From: Paguma larvata
Taxonomy: Eukaryota > Chordata > Mammalia > Carnivora > Viverridae
NCBI GenBank assembly: GCA_030068075.1
Contig: CM057835.1
Coordinates: 24,210,930-24,274,929, forward strand
Reading direction: 5' to 3'
DNA length: 64,000 bases
Below the pieces are notes generated by a model. The model searched no databases, had not been told where the DNA came from, and was given only the letters and a program-made list of their open reading frames with translations. Shown here one piece after another: positions 22,330 to 34,913 of the stretch (positions within the stretch are counted from its first letter, which is position 1; each line of letters starts with the position of its first letter). A program made the position numbers and the translations under genes.

Positions 22330-23710
22330 ACGCTCATTTCCCACTCCACTGAAATTGCTCTAAAATCACTAGTAACCTCATGACTGATAAGCAGCAGTCG
22401 CCCCCTTCATTCCGTAAGCCCCTGTGATACCTGGCCTCTTGGACGCTGCCTCCTCCCAGCTGGGTCCTCCTGACCCCACTTCCCTAGCTGGCCGGCTGCT
22501 GGCTCCTTGGAGATTCTGTTCTTGACCCTCCTTTTCACACAGCTCATCCCCCCCAGGGCCATTTTACCCACACCGGGCTTCAACTTCTACCTCCCTGGTG
22601 ACTTCAAAGTACCGAGGGTCTCGGGGTCCCAGAGGCTGTGCTAGGCTCCCTCCGCCTGTTCCCTCATGCAGTCCCCCTGCAATCTGGCAACTTAGGACTT
22701 CCATTCCCTTTTCACAGAAGTGGAAAGTAACGCACAGACGGCTTGTAGAGCGGGTCTTCCTCCGGTTTACGCAACTCGTAAGAGGCAAAGCCAGGTTGCA
22801 AATCCAGCCAGGCTCTTTGCCATCTTCTCTAAGGGTAGGTTACACCACCTCTGACGTCAGATCTCCCAGCCCCTCCCTCCCCTGCACTCGGGCCCCTCCC
22901 ATGGGGCAGGTCCACCCTCGGGCACTGCAGGCTTTCTGTGTCCGGAACAGAACTTGTCCTCATCCCTGTCCTGATTCGCATGCCACCATCATGTGCCCAG
23001 GCTCCTACCAGACCTTGGGCTGTGTCACCCCCGCTGCCCCTCCCCCTCACTGCCGGCTTCCTCTCCCCACTCTCCCTGCCTTGGTCTCATTCCTCAGCAC
23101 TTTGATACCTTCCAGGTCTCCTCGCTTTCAGGGCACCCTCCGAGTCCATCCTCCACACCGTGGTCCTCGCTTTCTAAGACACAAATCCCTTACTGCTTGC
23201 CCAGTGCTCTCGAGTTAACCTCCAAACAAATTAGCTTGGAACTTAAAATCTTTTAGGACCCAGCCACTTAACTCTCCATTTTGTCTCCGGTCCCTCTCAC
23301 AGTGGGCCCGCGGCCCAGCCACCTCAGCTGCCGATGGTCCTAGGAAAGCTCAAAGTCTGTCCGGTTGTGCGGCTTCATAGGTGCTTTTTCCTGTCTGGAA
23401 CACCGATGTGATAAATTCCTACTCATTCTTAATAATGTTCCAATGTCACCACCTCCAGGAAGCCTTCCTCCACACCTCCCCCGGCCCAACCCCCCTCCTT
23501 CCCAGGCACATTTCCAGACCCCTTCCTCAATGTCCCCAGAGCATCCGATGCATTCCTCTGTTCACCACCGGTAGGTGACTGTTCACTCGGCTATATACCC
23601 CCGCAACCCAGGCCACTCACCTCTCAGTCCAGATGGTGCCTTAATGATTTTTGCACAGTGCTTGGCAAAGAGTTTTTTAAATAAACATTGATTGGTTGAT
23701 TGATTCGTGA
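22330..23710 (+). mobile_element. LINE-2 fragment
   Basis: Reads as decayed L2: 'aaattgctctaaaatcactagtaacc' near the start, then 'tccaatgtcaccacctccaggaagccttcc' and an 'aataaacattgattgg' end near 23690. No intact frame. Boundaries are approximate. Confidence 0.55.
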
Positions 23711-24807
23711 ATTAAGCATAAAACAAGGTCCTCTGGAAAGGAACTACAGCCCAGATGGGGAGGAAGGCCGATCTGGGTGAAGCGATGGGTAACACTCATG
23801 CCAAGAGCAAGCATGTTTTCCTGCCCACAAAGGACAGGGATCTCGAGCGGCTGGGGTAGCAGCAGGCTCCCTGGATGAGAAGGGGGTTAATCAATGCACA
23901 AGACTGGGCTGTGGCTCCACTTACACCTGGTTTAGTTGCCAGCAGCAGCAGCAGCATTTGAGAAACGATTGGTGCCAATAGGCACCCAGGGTCCCGTCCA
24001 CATAATTAGCATGTCTCTGGGGGAGGCCCGAGTCCCACAGTCTGGAATGTAGACAAAGGGTTTCTGTTCCAGTTATGCTAATTGCTGCCTCTCTCCCACA
24101 GAGGATAGGGCTGTGAGAGATTCCAGGAGGCAGCCAAGCAGATGAGGAATTCCTCCGCTCACATCTCCGGGCTGGCACCCAGCGAGGGGGCCCTCCAGCC
24201 TGCACGGTGAAAGCCGGAGCAGAGTCACATTCAGGAGCCCCCTACACTTTCACCGAGGAAGTGCGGTTTGAAGACCCGGCAGTTTCCTATCCAGGAACCC
24301 CAAAGCTTAAAATTCCATTTTAGAATTAGTGCTTTCTCCTGGGAGCCACTTTTTAAATGCAAATGACATGGAAGAAGTAACACATTAAGTCCCTAACACC
24401 TCGGTGTAAATGTGTGGGAGTACAGCTCTCCCAAGGGGCCTGGAAGCCTGGGAAGGCAGGTGCCCTGAGTAGTAGCAGGAATGCAGACAAGACAAGAGAC
24501 CCTGGGTCCCAGACCCCGTCCTGCCACAAATGCACCCCCAGACCCTACCGTTACTGCTCAGCAGCCCCCTTCTGAACCGGCTCTTCTTTCTGCCACCACC
24601 CGGGGCTGAAGACCTCATGAATCCTTGGGAGCACCCACCATCCCTCTCCTACACCCCCTCTTCAAGGCCCTCCTCAGAATCAGCAGCTGTCTGAGGCCAC
24701 AGGCCCTCTCATGGGTTTGCAGCCCTCAGCTATTCTATTGAGGTGTTAGTCCATGTTGGGGAAGCATTTATGGGGGGGGGTGAAGGATTTGATACCCATC
24801 TAACCAT
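23711..24807. other. Unassigned intergenic sequence
   Basis: A short AGC run lies at 23941-23956. No recognised gene or young repeat. Confidence 0.4.
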
Positions 24808-25168
24808 GGTTCTCAAACTCCAGCGTGCGGGAGAGCGCGTTAAAACCGATCACTGTGGGAGGGCGCCCGGGTGGCTCAGTCAGTTAAGTGTCCAACTCTT
24901 GACTTAAGCTCAGGTCATGACCTCACAATTTGTGAGATCGAGCCCGATGTCAGGCCCTGCACTGGCAGCACGGGGCCAACTTGGGATTCTCTCTCTCTCT
25001 CTCTCTCTCTCTCAAAATAAATAAATACAGATTAAAAACCCAACAGATCACTGGACCCCATCCCTGGTGGGTGGAGAAAATCTGAGGGGGAGCCTGAGAA
25101 TTTTGCATCTCTAACAAGTTCCCAGGTGATGCTGATGCCTGTCCAGGCACCCCACTTTGAGAACCGTG
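24808..25168 (+). mobile_element. MER5A-like hAT element split by a SINE
   Basis: 'ggttctcaaactccagcgtgc' before the SINE and 'gatgctgatgcctgtccagg...ttgagaaccgtggc' after it are the two ends of a MER5A-type non-autonomous transposon. Confidence 0.75.
24860..25040 (+). mobile_element. Carnivore SINE, copy 10
   Basis: Slightly shortened copy with CT tract and AAATAAATACAG tail. GATCACTG repeats at 24848-24855 and 25046-25053. Confidence 0.9.
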
Positions 25169-25199
25169 GCTCTCCGGCCTTGAGAGCCAAATGGTGGTC

Positions 25200-25312
25200 G
25201 GTAGACCAGTATCCCAGGTATCAAATGAGAGCTGGTTAGAAACGCAGAACCAAAAGCTACATTTTAATAAGATCCCAGGTGTCCTGTATGCACATTAAAT
25301 TTTGAGAAGCCT
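25200..25312 (+). mobile_element. MER5A-like hAT fragment
   Basis: 'gagctggttagaaacgcagaacc...ttttaataagatcccaggtg' matches the middle of MER5A. Confidence 0.6.
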
Positions 25313-25317
25313 CCTCC

Positions 25318-25720
25318 AAACCATTGTTTCTCAAAATGTGGTCCAGGGGCTCCTGGGTGGCTCAGTCGGTTAAGCATCCGACTTCGGCTCAGGCCATGAT
25401 CTCACTGCTTGTGAGTTCGAGCCCCGCGTCAGGCTCTGTGCTGACAGCTCAGAGCCTGGAGCCTGCTTCAGATTCTGTGTTTCCCTCTCCTGCTCACATC
25501 CTGTCTCTTTCTCTCAAAAAGAAATAAACTTAAAAAAAAAAAAATGTGGTCCACCTGCAGCAGTATCGCCAGGGGAGCTTATTAATAATGAAGGCTCCCA
25601 GGCCCCCGCCAGGCCTCCTGAACCAGAATCTCTGTAGGCAGAGTTCAGGAAAAGGCATTTAACAACCCTCGTGGTGATCCTCTGGACCCTAACATTCAGG
25701 AACTTGAGCTTCACAAACAG
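25318..25720 (+). mobile_element. MER5A-like hAT element split by a SINE
   Basis: 'ttgtttctcaaaatgtggtcca' continues after the SINE as 'cctgcagcagtatcgcc...aggaacttgag', a nearly whole MER5A. Confidence 0.75.
25346..25540 (+). mobile_element. Carnivore SINE, copy 11
   Basis: Well-preserved copy with a perfect 13-bp duplication AAAATGTGGTCCA (25333-25345 and 25541-25553), so probably young. Confidence 0.95.
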
Positions 25721-25729
25721 CAGGGTCTC

Positions 25730-26011
25730 TACTTTGGCTGCCCACTAGAATTTCCTGGGGAGTCTGTCCAGGCTGCACCCAGAATAATCAAATCAGACTC
25801 TTTTGTTGGGTTGTCGGCATATGGGGAGGGGTGACCAGGCATCAGAACTTGCAAAGTTCCCCAGGTCATTGTCCAGTGTGCGTTGAAAGTTGAGAACTTC
25901 TGGTCAACAGTGCCATCTTCTCAAGGACAAATGTTGGAGCACATACCCCAGGTTACCTGACCCCAGAGGTTCCCAAACCTGCCTGCAAATCAGAATCCCC
26001 TGGCAAGTTTT
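25730..26011 (+). mobile_element. Further MER5-like hAT fragments
   Basis: 25730-25905 ('ggctgcccactagaatttcctgg...gttgagaacttctg') and 25957-26011 ('gaggttcccaaacctgcctgc') are two more pieces. The last is cut off by the LINE-1 that follows. Confidence 0.55.
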
Positions 26012-26144
26012 CGATTTTTTATTTTTTACGATAAAGTTCACAAAACTTAGAATCCATCATTCTGACCATTTTCAAGTGGACAATTCAGTGGCTTTCAGCA
26101 TAGTTGCAATGCCCCACTACTATCACCACTATCTAATTCTCAAA

Positions 26145-26955
26145 TGTTGGGAGCCATCTTGGGCTCACAGGTTGAGACACCTCCTCCTTGTGTGAGAAGG
26201 CAGATGCTGCAAAGACTCCTGCCAATCAAATGGCGCCCAGTCTTATCTCTTTCTAAATAACTTTTCAGGCTTGGATTTCTTGAATTGCCCTTGTTGGCCT
26301 CAAAGGACGTAATGCTCTTTTGTTTTATGGCATTTAAATAAAAAGGAAGGATCTGGAGTGCGATGCTTGGATGGACTACATCTGAATGAGAGTAACCTGG
26401 CCAGAAGCAGACTCGAAGCTGCATCTTGGAGATGGGTTACACAAATTGATAGCAGTGATGAATTGGTTAAATATTAGTGTAACTTACGTAAACGTTAGGC
26501 CCCTATTATATAAATTCACTCATTCACAAGCAAAGGACAAGCACTGGGAATTCTCTCCTTGCCGGATGGGTTGCACCTCCCCCATTGTAGTTGGAAGAAT
26601 AGGCAGAATGACTCCTGGCCTGTTTATAGATAACTAACATAGGCCTAGGTAACACCTTGTTCTCTTTCCCTGTTTTAAATTTATATGCTAATTAACTTGA
26701 AAACAACTTGCAAGATTGAGGAAATCACTGCTTTGCTGATAAAAACACATTGTTGTTCAAATTATGCTTACTGATGGGATGTCACTCATTGCTGTAATGT
26801 CACTTACTACCTTTAAATAAAATACTGGGATCGGTAGGGCACACACACGCGCGCCTGCCTGGTTCCAGAAACCACCCAGTTCTCTCAGTCGTTCATAGGG
26901 CCGACACTGTTCATCCTTAGGAAATTCCTGGACATGCCAGAGCTGGACACCAGTA
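26145..26955 (+). mobile_element. Solo endogenous-retrovirus LTR (class II-like)
   Basis: An 811-bp non-LINE block begins TGTTGGGAGCC and ends CCAGTA (a likely CA to TA change). It is bracketed by CTCAAA at 26139-26144 and 26956-26961, a 6-bp duplication as made by class II (ERVK-type) integrases. AATAAA lies at 26816. No viral gene is present. Confidence 0.75.
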
Positions 26956-26970
26956 CTCAAATATTGTTAT

Positions 26971-27172
26971 CGGGACACCTGGGTCGCTCGGTCCATTAAG
27001 CATCCGACTCTTGACTTTGGCTCAGGTCATGATCTCATGGTTCGTGAGACTGAGTCCTGAGTCGGCTCAGAGCCAGGCACGGAGTCTGCTTAGGATTCTC
27101 TCTCTCCCTTTTCCTCTGTCCCTCACCCTCTCATGCTCAGGTTTTCTTAATAAATTAATTAATTAGTTAAAA
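26971..27172 (+). mobile_element. Carnivore SINE, copy 12
   Basis: Diverged copy placed 9 bases past the LTR's right duplication. AAATATT-type target on both sides. Confidence 0.87.
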
Positions 27173-27905
27173 AATATTATTGTCATTCTGAAAAGAAAGC
27201 CCAGAACTCCCCTATTGCTGAAGCACTGATCTGCTTCTGTCTCCATGGATTTTCCTGTTTCAGAGATTTCATATAAATGGAGCCATACAATATGTGGCCT
27301 TTTTCTTCTTTCGCTTACCACAGTGTTTTTGAAGTTCATCCACACATGTAACGGCACTTCATTCCTTTTCATGGCTAGGCAATATTCCATTGTATGGCTG
27401 TACCACATTTGATGTATCCGGCCATCAGTCGATGAATATTTGGGTTGTTTCCACTTTCCAGCAATAATGAATAATGCTACCATGAACATTCATGTACGAG
27501 TTTGTGTGGGAATATAGGTTTTCCATTCTCTTGTTCTAATCCTAGGAGTGAAACTGCTGTGTCATATAACAACTCCGTTTTTAACTTGTTGAGAAACCGC
27601 CAAAGTGTTTTCCACAGCAGCTGCACCATTTTACATTCCCTCCAGTGGTGCTCGAGGGTTCTGATTTCTCCCCATCTTCGCCAACACTTCTTATCTTTTG
27701 TTCTTCACTTTTTATTATAGTTATTCTATTAGGTGTGAAGTAGTAGCTCATTGTGGCTTTGGTTTGCCTTTCCCTAGTGACTCGTGATTTTGCACATCTC
27801 ATCATGTACTTACTAGCCATTCGTAAACCTTCTCTGGAAAAACGTCTGTCCCAACCTTTTGCCTGTTTTTTAGTTGGGTATTTGTCTTTTTATTGTTGAA
27901 TTGTA

Positions 27906-29805
27906 AGGGCCAAGAAGGCTTTTAAAATCTTCCATACCTAGGCCCCAAAACAGTTCAATGAAATCGGAACCTGGAGTTCACCTGGACATCAGTATTTTTT
28001 TCAGTTCCCCTAATCTGCGTTCAGGGTGGAAAAGCACCGGATTACACCACGTGGCCAAGTGAAAACAAAGGCGCCATGGAAGAGTTTACGCGCTCCTCCA
28101 CTCACCTTCAGAGCTGTGTCTGCCCATCATCCAGCACTAAGTACCTTCTTCGTGCCGAGCACCGTGCTAAGGTGGGGAGAGGCACAGTCCGAGATGGAGT
28201 GGATGAGACACAGCTGCTGTGGTGAGAGAGCTCTCAGGGCAACAGAGAGGCTGACTGCTAAGCAAATATTACAGTACGATGTTTTAAGTGCTGTAATGGA
28301 GGGATGCAGAGTGCATCAAGGGGGTTTCAGGAAAGAGCAACTCAGCTCCTTCCTGAGTGCATTAGTATGCTGAATGTGGGTTGGCGGTCACATAGGCCCT
28401 CTACCCAAAGGGTAGTCCCCCATGAGCTGTGTTAGGATCCCATGGTGGCTTGTTAGAAATGCAGAATCTCAGGCCCCATGCCAGCCCTACGGAATTACAG
28501 TCAAGTTTAATAAGATACCCAGGGGGTTCCTATGTAACATATGGGATGTATTGATCTATCTATGTCAGTTAAGAAGCATTCAGAAAGTCCACCCACCTAA
28601 AATAAAATAAAACAAAACAAAAAGATTCTACCATAATGAGGTATGGGGTCATTAAATTGTTCCTTAAGATAACTACTTGCTCTTTTCAATTACAACATGT
28701 TAAATAACTTAGTCGAATATGTCTCAGCATGAATTTGCTTATCAGAATGGTGTAGCCTGAGCCATTATCTTTCTGCAGCCTCTGCCAGCCATGTTGCTAA
28801 GGCACAGGAGTTGAGACGAGACTGGGACAACATTGGTTCTTGGGCTCCAAGCACAGTTGAACTGAAGGACAGAAGCGACAGGAAAAATGAAAGGTAGGCC
28901 ATACAATTTTTTTCCAAACCCATCCCTACTTACACTTTGACACCAGATTTACAGAGGCAAAAGCCTTGCCCCAGCCTAACGCAAGAAGTTAGTGTAACGG
29001 GAGGTGGTTTAAGACTTGGTTGAAATGACACATTTGACTATGTTCAACCTACCAAATCACATCTGAACTTGATCTTGAGACAGGTGAGATCCCAGCCTCC
29101 TCTGACCTCAGCCTTCCCAGAAGTCAAATAATCCATGTCCCGGTCCCATAATTGTTTGCATCTTATTCCCAGGTGCCCTCACATATGAAAGTTTCCATGT
29201 CTTCATGGAGTCACCGAGGTAACTCGGTGCACTGTTTTGGGAATTTTGCTGCTAGAAAAATCTTCACATTTCATTTAAATGCCACCTGCTAAATGGGAGA
29301 TTTCATTTTTTAGGGCCATTCAGTTTCCTTATCCATTCCAGGTTTCCACGCTGAGTACCAGATAAGAGACACCCACTCTCAACCCCTCCATCTAAAAGAA
29401 CCAAGGCCCCAAATGAGACCCCAGATGCAGTGCTCTCTGAGAGATAAGAGATGTGTAAATACACCCCCATAATCCCAGTTCTATGAAAGCCTTAATACAA
29501 AATATCTTTGGGCCACCATCCAAAGCCCTTCCTGGATCCACATCCTAAGACATAAACCAAACTCTTTTCCTTTCCCCCTTACTAACTGGGTGTTAACAAA
29601 GAACCAGGAATTTCAGTATCTGTTTATTCATTTATCGAATGTCTACTTGCTTCAGCCTCTAGGTGTCCGGTGCAAGATCCTTCTGTCACCGCTTGTGCTG
29701 ACGCTCTGTTCTGGTCCCAGGACTACACCAAGAGGTGCAAACACAGCTAAGGCTTCCCATCTAAAGCACCCCAAACCTTACTGGTGGTATCTCCTTGTTC
29801 CTTTT
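27906..29805. other. Unassigned intergenic sequence with a MER5A-like relic
   Basis: 28425-28600 ('gttagaaatgcagaatctcagg...gtttaataagataccc') is MER5A-like. A short perfect hairpin (CACCGAG-gtaa-CTCGGTG) is at 29212-29229. The rest is unrecognised. Confidence 0.4.
28425..28600 (+). mobile_element. MER5A-like hAT fragment
   Basis: 'cttgttagaaatgcagaatctcaggcccc' is the MER5A core. Confidence 0.7.
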
Positions 29806-30290
29806 CAACCATTTTATTGAGATATAATTAATATATCATACAGTTCACCTATTTGGAATGTACTATTCAATGGCTGTTAATATATCCACCGAGTTGTACC
29901 ACCATCACCCCAGTCAATTTTTGGACATTTCCATCACTTCTAAAAGAAACCCCTTACCATTTAGCAGCCACACTCCATCCCCCCTGCTCCAAGTCCCTCA
30001 GCCCGAGGCAACCACTAATCAACTACGTCTATAGACTTGCCTATATTCCATATCATTTCTTTTCCATGTAGACGGAATCATACAATATGTGGTCTTTGGG
30101 AACTGGCTTCTGTATCTTAGCATATCTTAGCGTGTATCAGAACTTTATTCCTTTTTGTGGCTGAATGATAGATATTTCATTGTACGGACATACCACATTT
30201 TGTTTATCCATTCTTCAGTTGAGGGGCATTTTAATTGGTTCCCCTTTTTGGCTAGTATGAATAATATTACTGTGAACATTCATGTGCCCA
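29806..30290 (-). mobile_element. LINE-1 3' UTR fragment
   Basis: Reverse-oriented text: 'attttattgagatataatt', 'gcagccacactcc', 'gaatcatacaatatgtgg', 'cattgtacggacataccac'. It is an old copy. Confidence 0.75.
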
Positions 30291-32284
30291 AAAAAAGTAC
30301 CTTTTGCTTTCTGAAAACACCAGAAAAAAAAAAACAACAAAAAACAAGGATCCTGTTGGTCACCCCAATACTTTGGGTAGAAAGAAACTAGCACAGGAGG
30401 AAAGGCAGCAAAATGCATCTCCTTTGGACCGTTTACTAGCATCAGAATCCTCAAGTTAAGTGCCCCTGAGCCGCCAGCTCTTGACTAAGGTATTTGCTTT
30501 ATCTATGCTTTTTTCTTCCTTCTTTAATTAAGTACTTCCTAACTTTCCTAAGGGAATCAGACGACTATTCATTAAATCATACTTGTTATGCATGAGAGAC
30601 TTATTCCAGAACAAAAGGAAGGAAAATTGACATCATCATGAATAACCCAGTATCATTCAAATGTTACATCCTTTGCCGAATGTTCCAAACCTTCCTGCCT
30701 GTCCCTGTGGTGGCCAGACCCACTACACCTGGATCTTCCCCTGGTCCTCATGACACTCCTCGATGGTGTTAGCCAATATGCGATCATGGAATTTAAGCAA
30801 ACCCACCAGTAGTCACGGGGAAGTTATGCACACAGCCACAGGGCAGAATGATCCAAGGCCTGGAATAGCCTCCAAGAAACTAAAACTCTCCAAGTACCCG
30901 CTGAGTGTTCTTCCAGAGTCTTTCATTCATAGAATAATCCACACATCTTTACGGCTCAGGTCAATCTTGTAAATACTGGGTGATAGTCCTTCCTGGCTTT
31001 GCACAGATTAGGATAGGCTCCTTGGCACCTTTAGATCGGCTTAACTCCTAGCCCTATATCACTTGTCTTTTCTATTTCTTTTCTTCTAAAAATTTTCAGG
31101 ATTCTGATGAGCACATTGTGTAGCAGGTGGAGGCTTTCCCTGGGTCTTCCTCCCTGTCCAGCCACTTCTGGCCATCTCTGTCCATTTCTGTGCCTCTCTT
31201 TTATTCCCACTTCTCATACATAATTATTTATGTACAAGCTTTTAGATCTATCTTTTCCTAAGTACTGAAATTGGATTGGCCACAGTAAAGATTTGCCACA
31301 CTGTGGACTGAATTCTTGGTAGACTATAATCTCCTTGATAAAAACATGTCTCCGTTACATGAAATTACAGTTTTAGAAATATTCCGTTTGATTCATTTTC
31401 AACTGAAATGCCATGGACTTCAACCTCAGTAAAGTATATCAACAAATAAAAGGGAGAGAATAGATTATTTATCACGCTGTGCAAATCCTGGGGCAGGCTT
31501 CACAGAAAATGGTCTTTCCATAATCCCAACTTTCTTCAGGTTAATGTGGCTACACGGAAGATGTCCTCTGATTATTTGGGGCTGTTGACATTCTGAAGGG
31601 AAGCAGAGGATGTCGTCTGAAAGAAAGCCACCTGAGCAGGCAACAATTACCTGAAATAATCATCAGGTCCCCTCATCTCCTGCTCTCCCAGTAGAGAGGA
31701 AGGTGTCCGGAACCCCGCTATGAAACAGTGTGGCATGGCCTAATGGAGGAGGGACATGGTAGAGCCATTTGGGCCAGTGGGGCCAGCATTTACAGGCAGG
31801 CTGCCAACCTGGGACAGAGCAGAGAAAAACATCATACTGAACAAAGTCAGAAGACAGAATAGGAGACTTCTTTGAAGTATCCACAGATGTGGTCTGTGGT
31901 CTGACCACACAGGGAACAGTGACAGTGCCTGAAGAGCCCACCTTTGGCACTATAACCACCCTGGCCACCCCTCAGGGTCTAAACTGCTTATACTTGTAAG
32001 GGATGCTCTGATGGACTTCCTAGGACAGGGAAGAAGTTACCGCTCAATGCTGAGCTCAGGTCAGCACAGTTTCCCCAGTGTGCCTTATAAGGTGGGAGCA
32101 GATGGTAACTATGGTATTTTGTCTGCTGAGAGAAGAATGCTGGATGCTGCCTGCTCCCGCCACCCCCCATCAACCTTTCCCCCTCATGGTCTTAATCTTT
32201 GCACTAACTAAATGTTGAAGAAATATTTTAAAATGGGTCTGAAGATATGCAGTATAATTCATTATCCCACTTACTTCATGCACA

Positions 32285-32470
32285 GTATAACCCAGTGTTT
32301 AAAAACAACTGATCTGGAATCAGAGAGACCCAGACTCGAAGTCCAACCACCGGTTATTGGTCTGATATTTGATGATTCAGTCTCTCCAAATCTCAGGGCC
32401 CACATTTGGAATAAAGGATGGGAAAATCCACTTCATAACAGTGTAGTGAAGATTAAATGGAATGAAACTG
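32285..32470 (+). mobile_element. MIR relic
   Basis: 'tctggaatcagagagaccc...gtgaagattaaatgg' follows the MIR consensus closely for its age. Confidence 0.65.
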
Positions 32471-32909
32471 AAAAGGGCCTAGTTCCACACTGGGTCCTCT
32501 ATTACTTCCAGAACTTTCCACACCTGCCTTACTGAGTGGTAGGTGGAGCCCTTCTTCTGTTCCTGTAGCTGCTCCTTCCCTTGGGTAGCATCCCCTCCCA
32601 CCACAGTTCTGCTGGTAAAACATCCCCAGGGCATTCTTCAGGAATGTGTGATTCCGGTATTCCACAGCAAGCCAGTTGGGCAAGTTTGGAAATCTTGGTG
32701 ACATCTCATCTCTCACTCACCTGGAGCGCTGAGGAGACTATTTCCTCATGGTCCACTTTCTTATGAGAAAATCTTAGAATGGGTGTTCCCTCGCAGAAAG
32801 CAGGTGGCCACACCTCGTAATAGGTGAACATCCAGATTTATACAGAGGACAAACAGACTCACTCTTCTGAAAGGTAAATTCTTCTAGTGCTTTTAAGGGA
32901 AGGAAATAA

Positions 32910-33080
32910 CACAGGCTTTAATATCTCTGGACCCAAGTTGAAGTCCAAGTTCATCCACTGACTGAGAGGCCGTGTACCAGTCGCTGACCTCTGGGGAGGT
33001 TTTCCCGTCTGCTAAGAGGAGGCATTGCTATGGCCATAACGGTACCTACAGCAGAGATGGTTGGAAGGGTCATATAAGGG
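32910..33080 (+). mobile_element. MIR relic
   Basis: 'acaggctttaatatctctgg...gaccagtcgctgacctctgg'-type order of motifs matches MIR. Confidence 0.55.
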
Positions 33081-33417
33081 AACATAGGGGAGAGGACTGT
33101 GTAATACAATTAACTTATTAGTCATTATATAATTAAATTTACAAAACCATAGGTCTGTTGTATAAGGGAAAGTCACTTATGCGAGCCAGCTCAAGGTTGT
33201 TTTTAAAGGCCCTATTCTAACACTTTAAATATATGGGGTGATTCTATGAGGCATATATGATTGGGACAGACTAGGACGAGATTTAGGTCAAGGTGAATGT
33301 TGGCCGAATAGCAAAAAGCACTTAGGAAATCCATTCATTAGGATCCTGGTTGCCCACCTATCACTTCTGATTGCTCTGATTTTCATTAGCATCAGCAGGT
33401 GAATAAAAATATGTTTG

Positions 33418-33685
33418 GGGCACTTGGGTGTCTCAGTCCGTTAAGCATCTTTAGCTCAGGTCATGATCTCACAGTTTGTGGGTTCGAGCTCCGCATCAGG
33501 CTCTGTGCTGACAGCTCAGAGCCTGGAACCTGCTTTGGATTCTGCAGCTCCTTCTCTCTCTGCCCCTTCCCCACTCATGCTCTTTCTCTTTCTCCCAAAA
33601 ATAAATAAACATTAATATATATAAATATATAAATATTAATAATATTTAATTAATTATTAATTAAATATTATTAATTAATTAATAT
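33418..33685 (+). mobile_element. Carnivore SINE, copy 13, with expanded AT tail
   Basis: The SINE body ends near 33612. A 70-base pure A/T tail (TATATAAATA, TTAATTAATT) follows to 33685, inside the duplication ATATGTTTG (33409-33417 and 33686-33694). Confidence 0.9.
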
Positions 33686-33694
33686 ATATGTTTG

Positions 33695-34739
33695 AGTATC
33701 ACAATTTTATAGCAGTTTTTGGTACTATTTCTTCTGACTTCTCATCTCACGCGCCCGCCCCTGTTGAAAGGGAGTTGAGGAAAGCTAAGAAGTGAGTCTT
33801 CTCTACCTTCCATGAGTGCTCCCTGAACACCCCAGCTCTGTGATACTCTGCTCCCCGTGAGCAAGCCTCTCTCTTCAGCTTCACTTGGCCTTGATGCAAA
33901 GTCTCCCTCTTTCCCTCTCCCTCCCATTGCATCATCCCTGTCCCTGCCAGATGCTTTCTCCTCCTCCCAAAATCAGGGCAGCTTCAAAGGGCGGCGTGTG
34001 AAAGGGAAAGCACGCCTGGGTGAGGTAAGTGACTTTGACCATAAGCAGTCATAACAGGCAGTGATAATTGGCTTCCTATTTTGCCCACGTCTCATCCCTG
34101 AGCCTCAAGGGCTGACCTTATTTTCTCTGTCACTCCTCGAAGCACAGGAACTAATTGTAAACTGGTTAGGAAATAATCTTTCCTCAGCTGAATTCCCAGG
34201 AGATGGATGTCTGTGTGAGGTGGAGATCTGCGCGCAAGACTTTTGCTGGGGAGCGCTCTCAGGATCACACCTTGGTGGGGGGTGAAGGACAGGGGGAAGG
34301 GAACTGGTTCCACCAGGAGATCTGCAGTTTCTAAGGCCCTTCAGAGCTGTCCTGTCCTGAGGTAGGGATGTGGGGATATCGCCAGTCAATGGCCAAGTAC
34401 TGCCCCAGGGGAGGAGCTGTTTGAGCTCCTTCCTTGGCTGGGGACAATTCTGGAGAGAGGCTTACCTAGAGCCCTCAACTGCCCGCACTCCCAGCAGCCG
34501 GTGTAGGAGAGCGGCAGTTCCCACCACACCATCCAAAGTGGTGTCTTGACATTTTTTAATGGCCAAATTTTAAATTTTAAAAATAAAAATGCCACTGTCA
34601 GGAAGTAATTGCATTTTGGTTCTACTCAAAAATATTGTTTATGTATTCAGAAAGAGTAAGTCAAGTCTCCTGAAGAAATAATGTTGTCTGTCATAGACGG
34701 TCAAATTATAAAATACTGAATTCGATCTAGAAAGTGTTC
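33695..34739. other. Unassigned intergenic sequence
   Basis: No recognised gene or repeat. Confidence 0.4.
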
Positions 34740-34913
34740 CATGCTGGAGGTGGAGGGGGGAAAATGGGTGACAGACATTAAGGAGGGCACTTTTCGGGAT
34801 GAGCACTGGGCGTCATACGTAAGAGATGAATCACTGGATTCTACTCCTGAAGCCAAGACTATGCTGTATATTAAGTAACTTGAATTTAAATAAATTTTTT
34901 AAAAAAGACATTG
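34740..34913 (+). mobile_element. LINE-1 3' end (carnivore-type)
   Basis: 'gatgagcactgggcgtcatacg...tcactggattctactcctg...gaatttaaataaatt' is the extreme 3' end of a carnivore LINE-1. Confidence 0.75.

Larger units (their letters stand above)
26012..27905 (-). mobile_element. LINE-1 3' fragment carrying an LTR and a SINE
   Basis: Minus-oriented non-coding LINE-1 text: 'aattcagtggctttcagcatag' (26080), then 'ccatacaatatgtggcc', 'gcaatattccattgtatgg' and 'caatttagtt-like' 3' motifs up to 27905. A solo LTR (26145-26955) and a SINE (26971-27172) interrupt it. Confidence 0.8.
30291..33408. other. Unassigned intergenic sequence with MIR relics
   Basis: MIR-like blocks at 32285-32470 ('ggaatcagagagacccagactcg') and 32910-33080. 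Otherwise single-copy, AT-rich sequence. Confidence 0.4.

Noticed and set aside
29212..29229. Perfect 7-bp hairpin CACCGAG/CTCGGTG
   Set aside because: Too short to be unlikely by chance in 64 kb, and no T run or conserved context.
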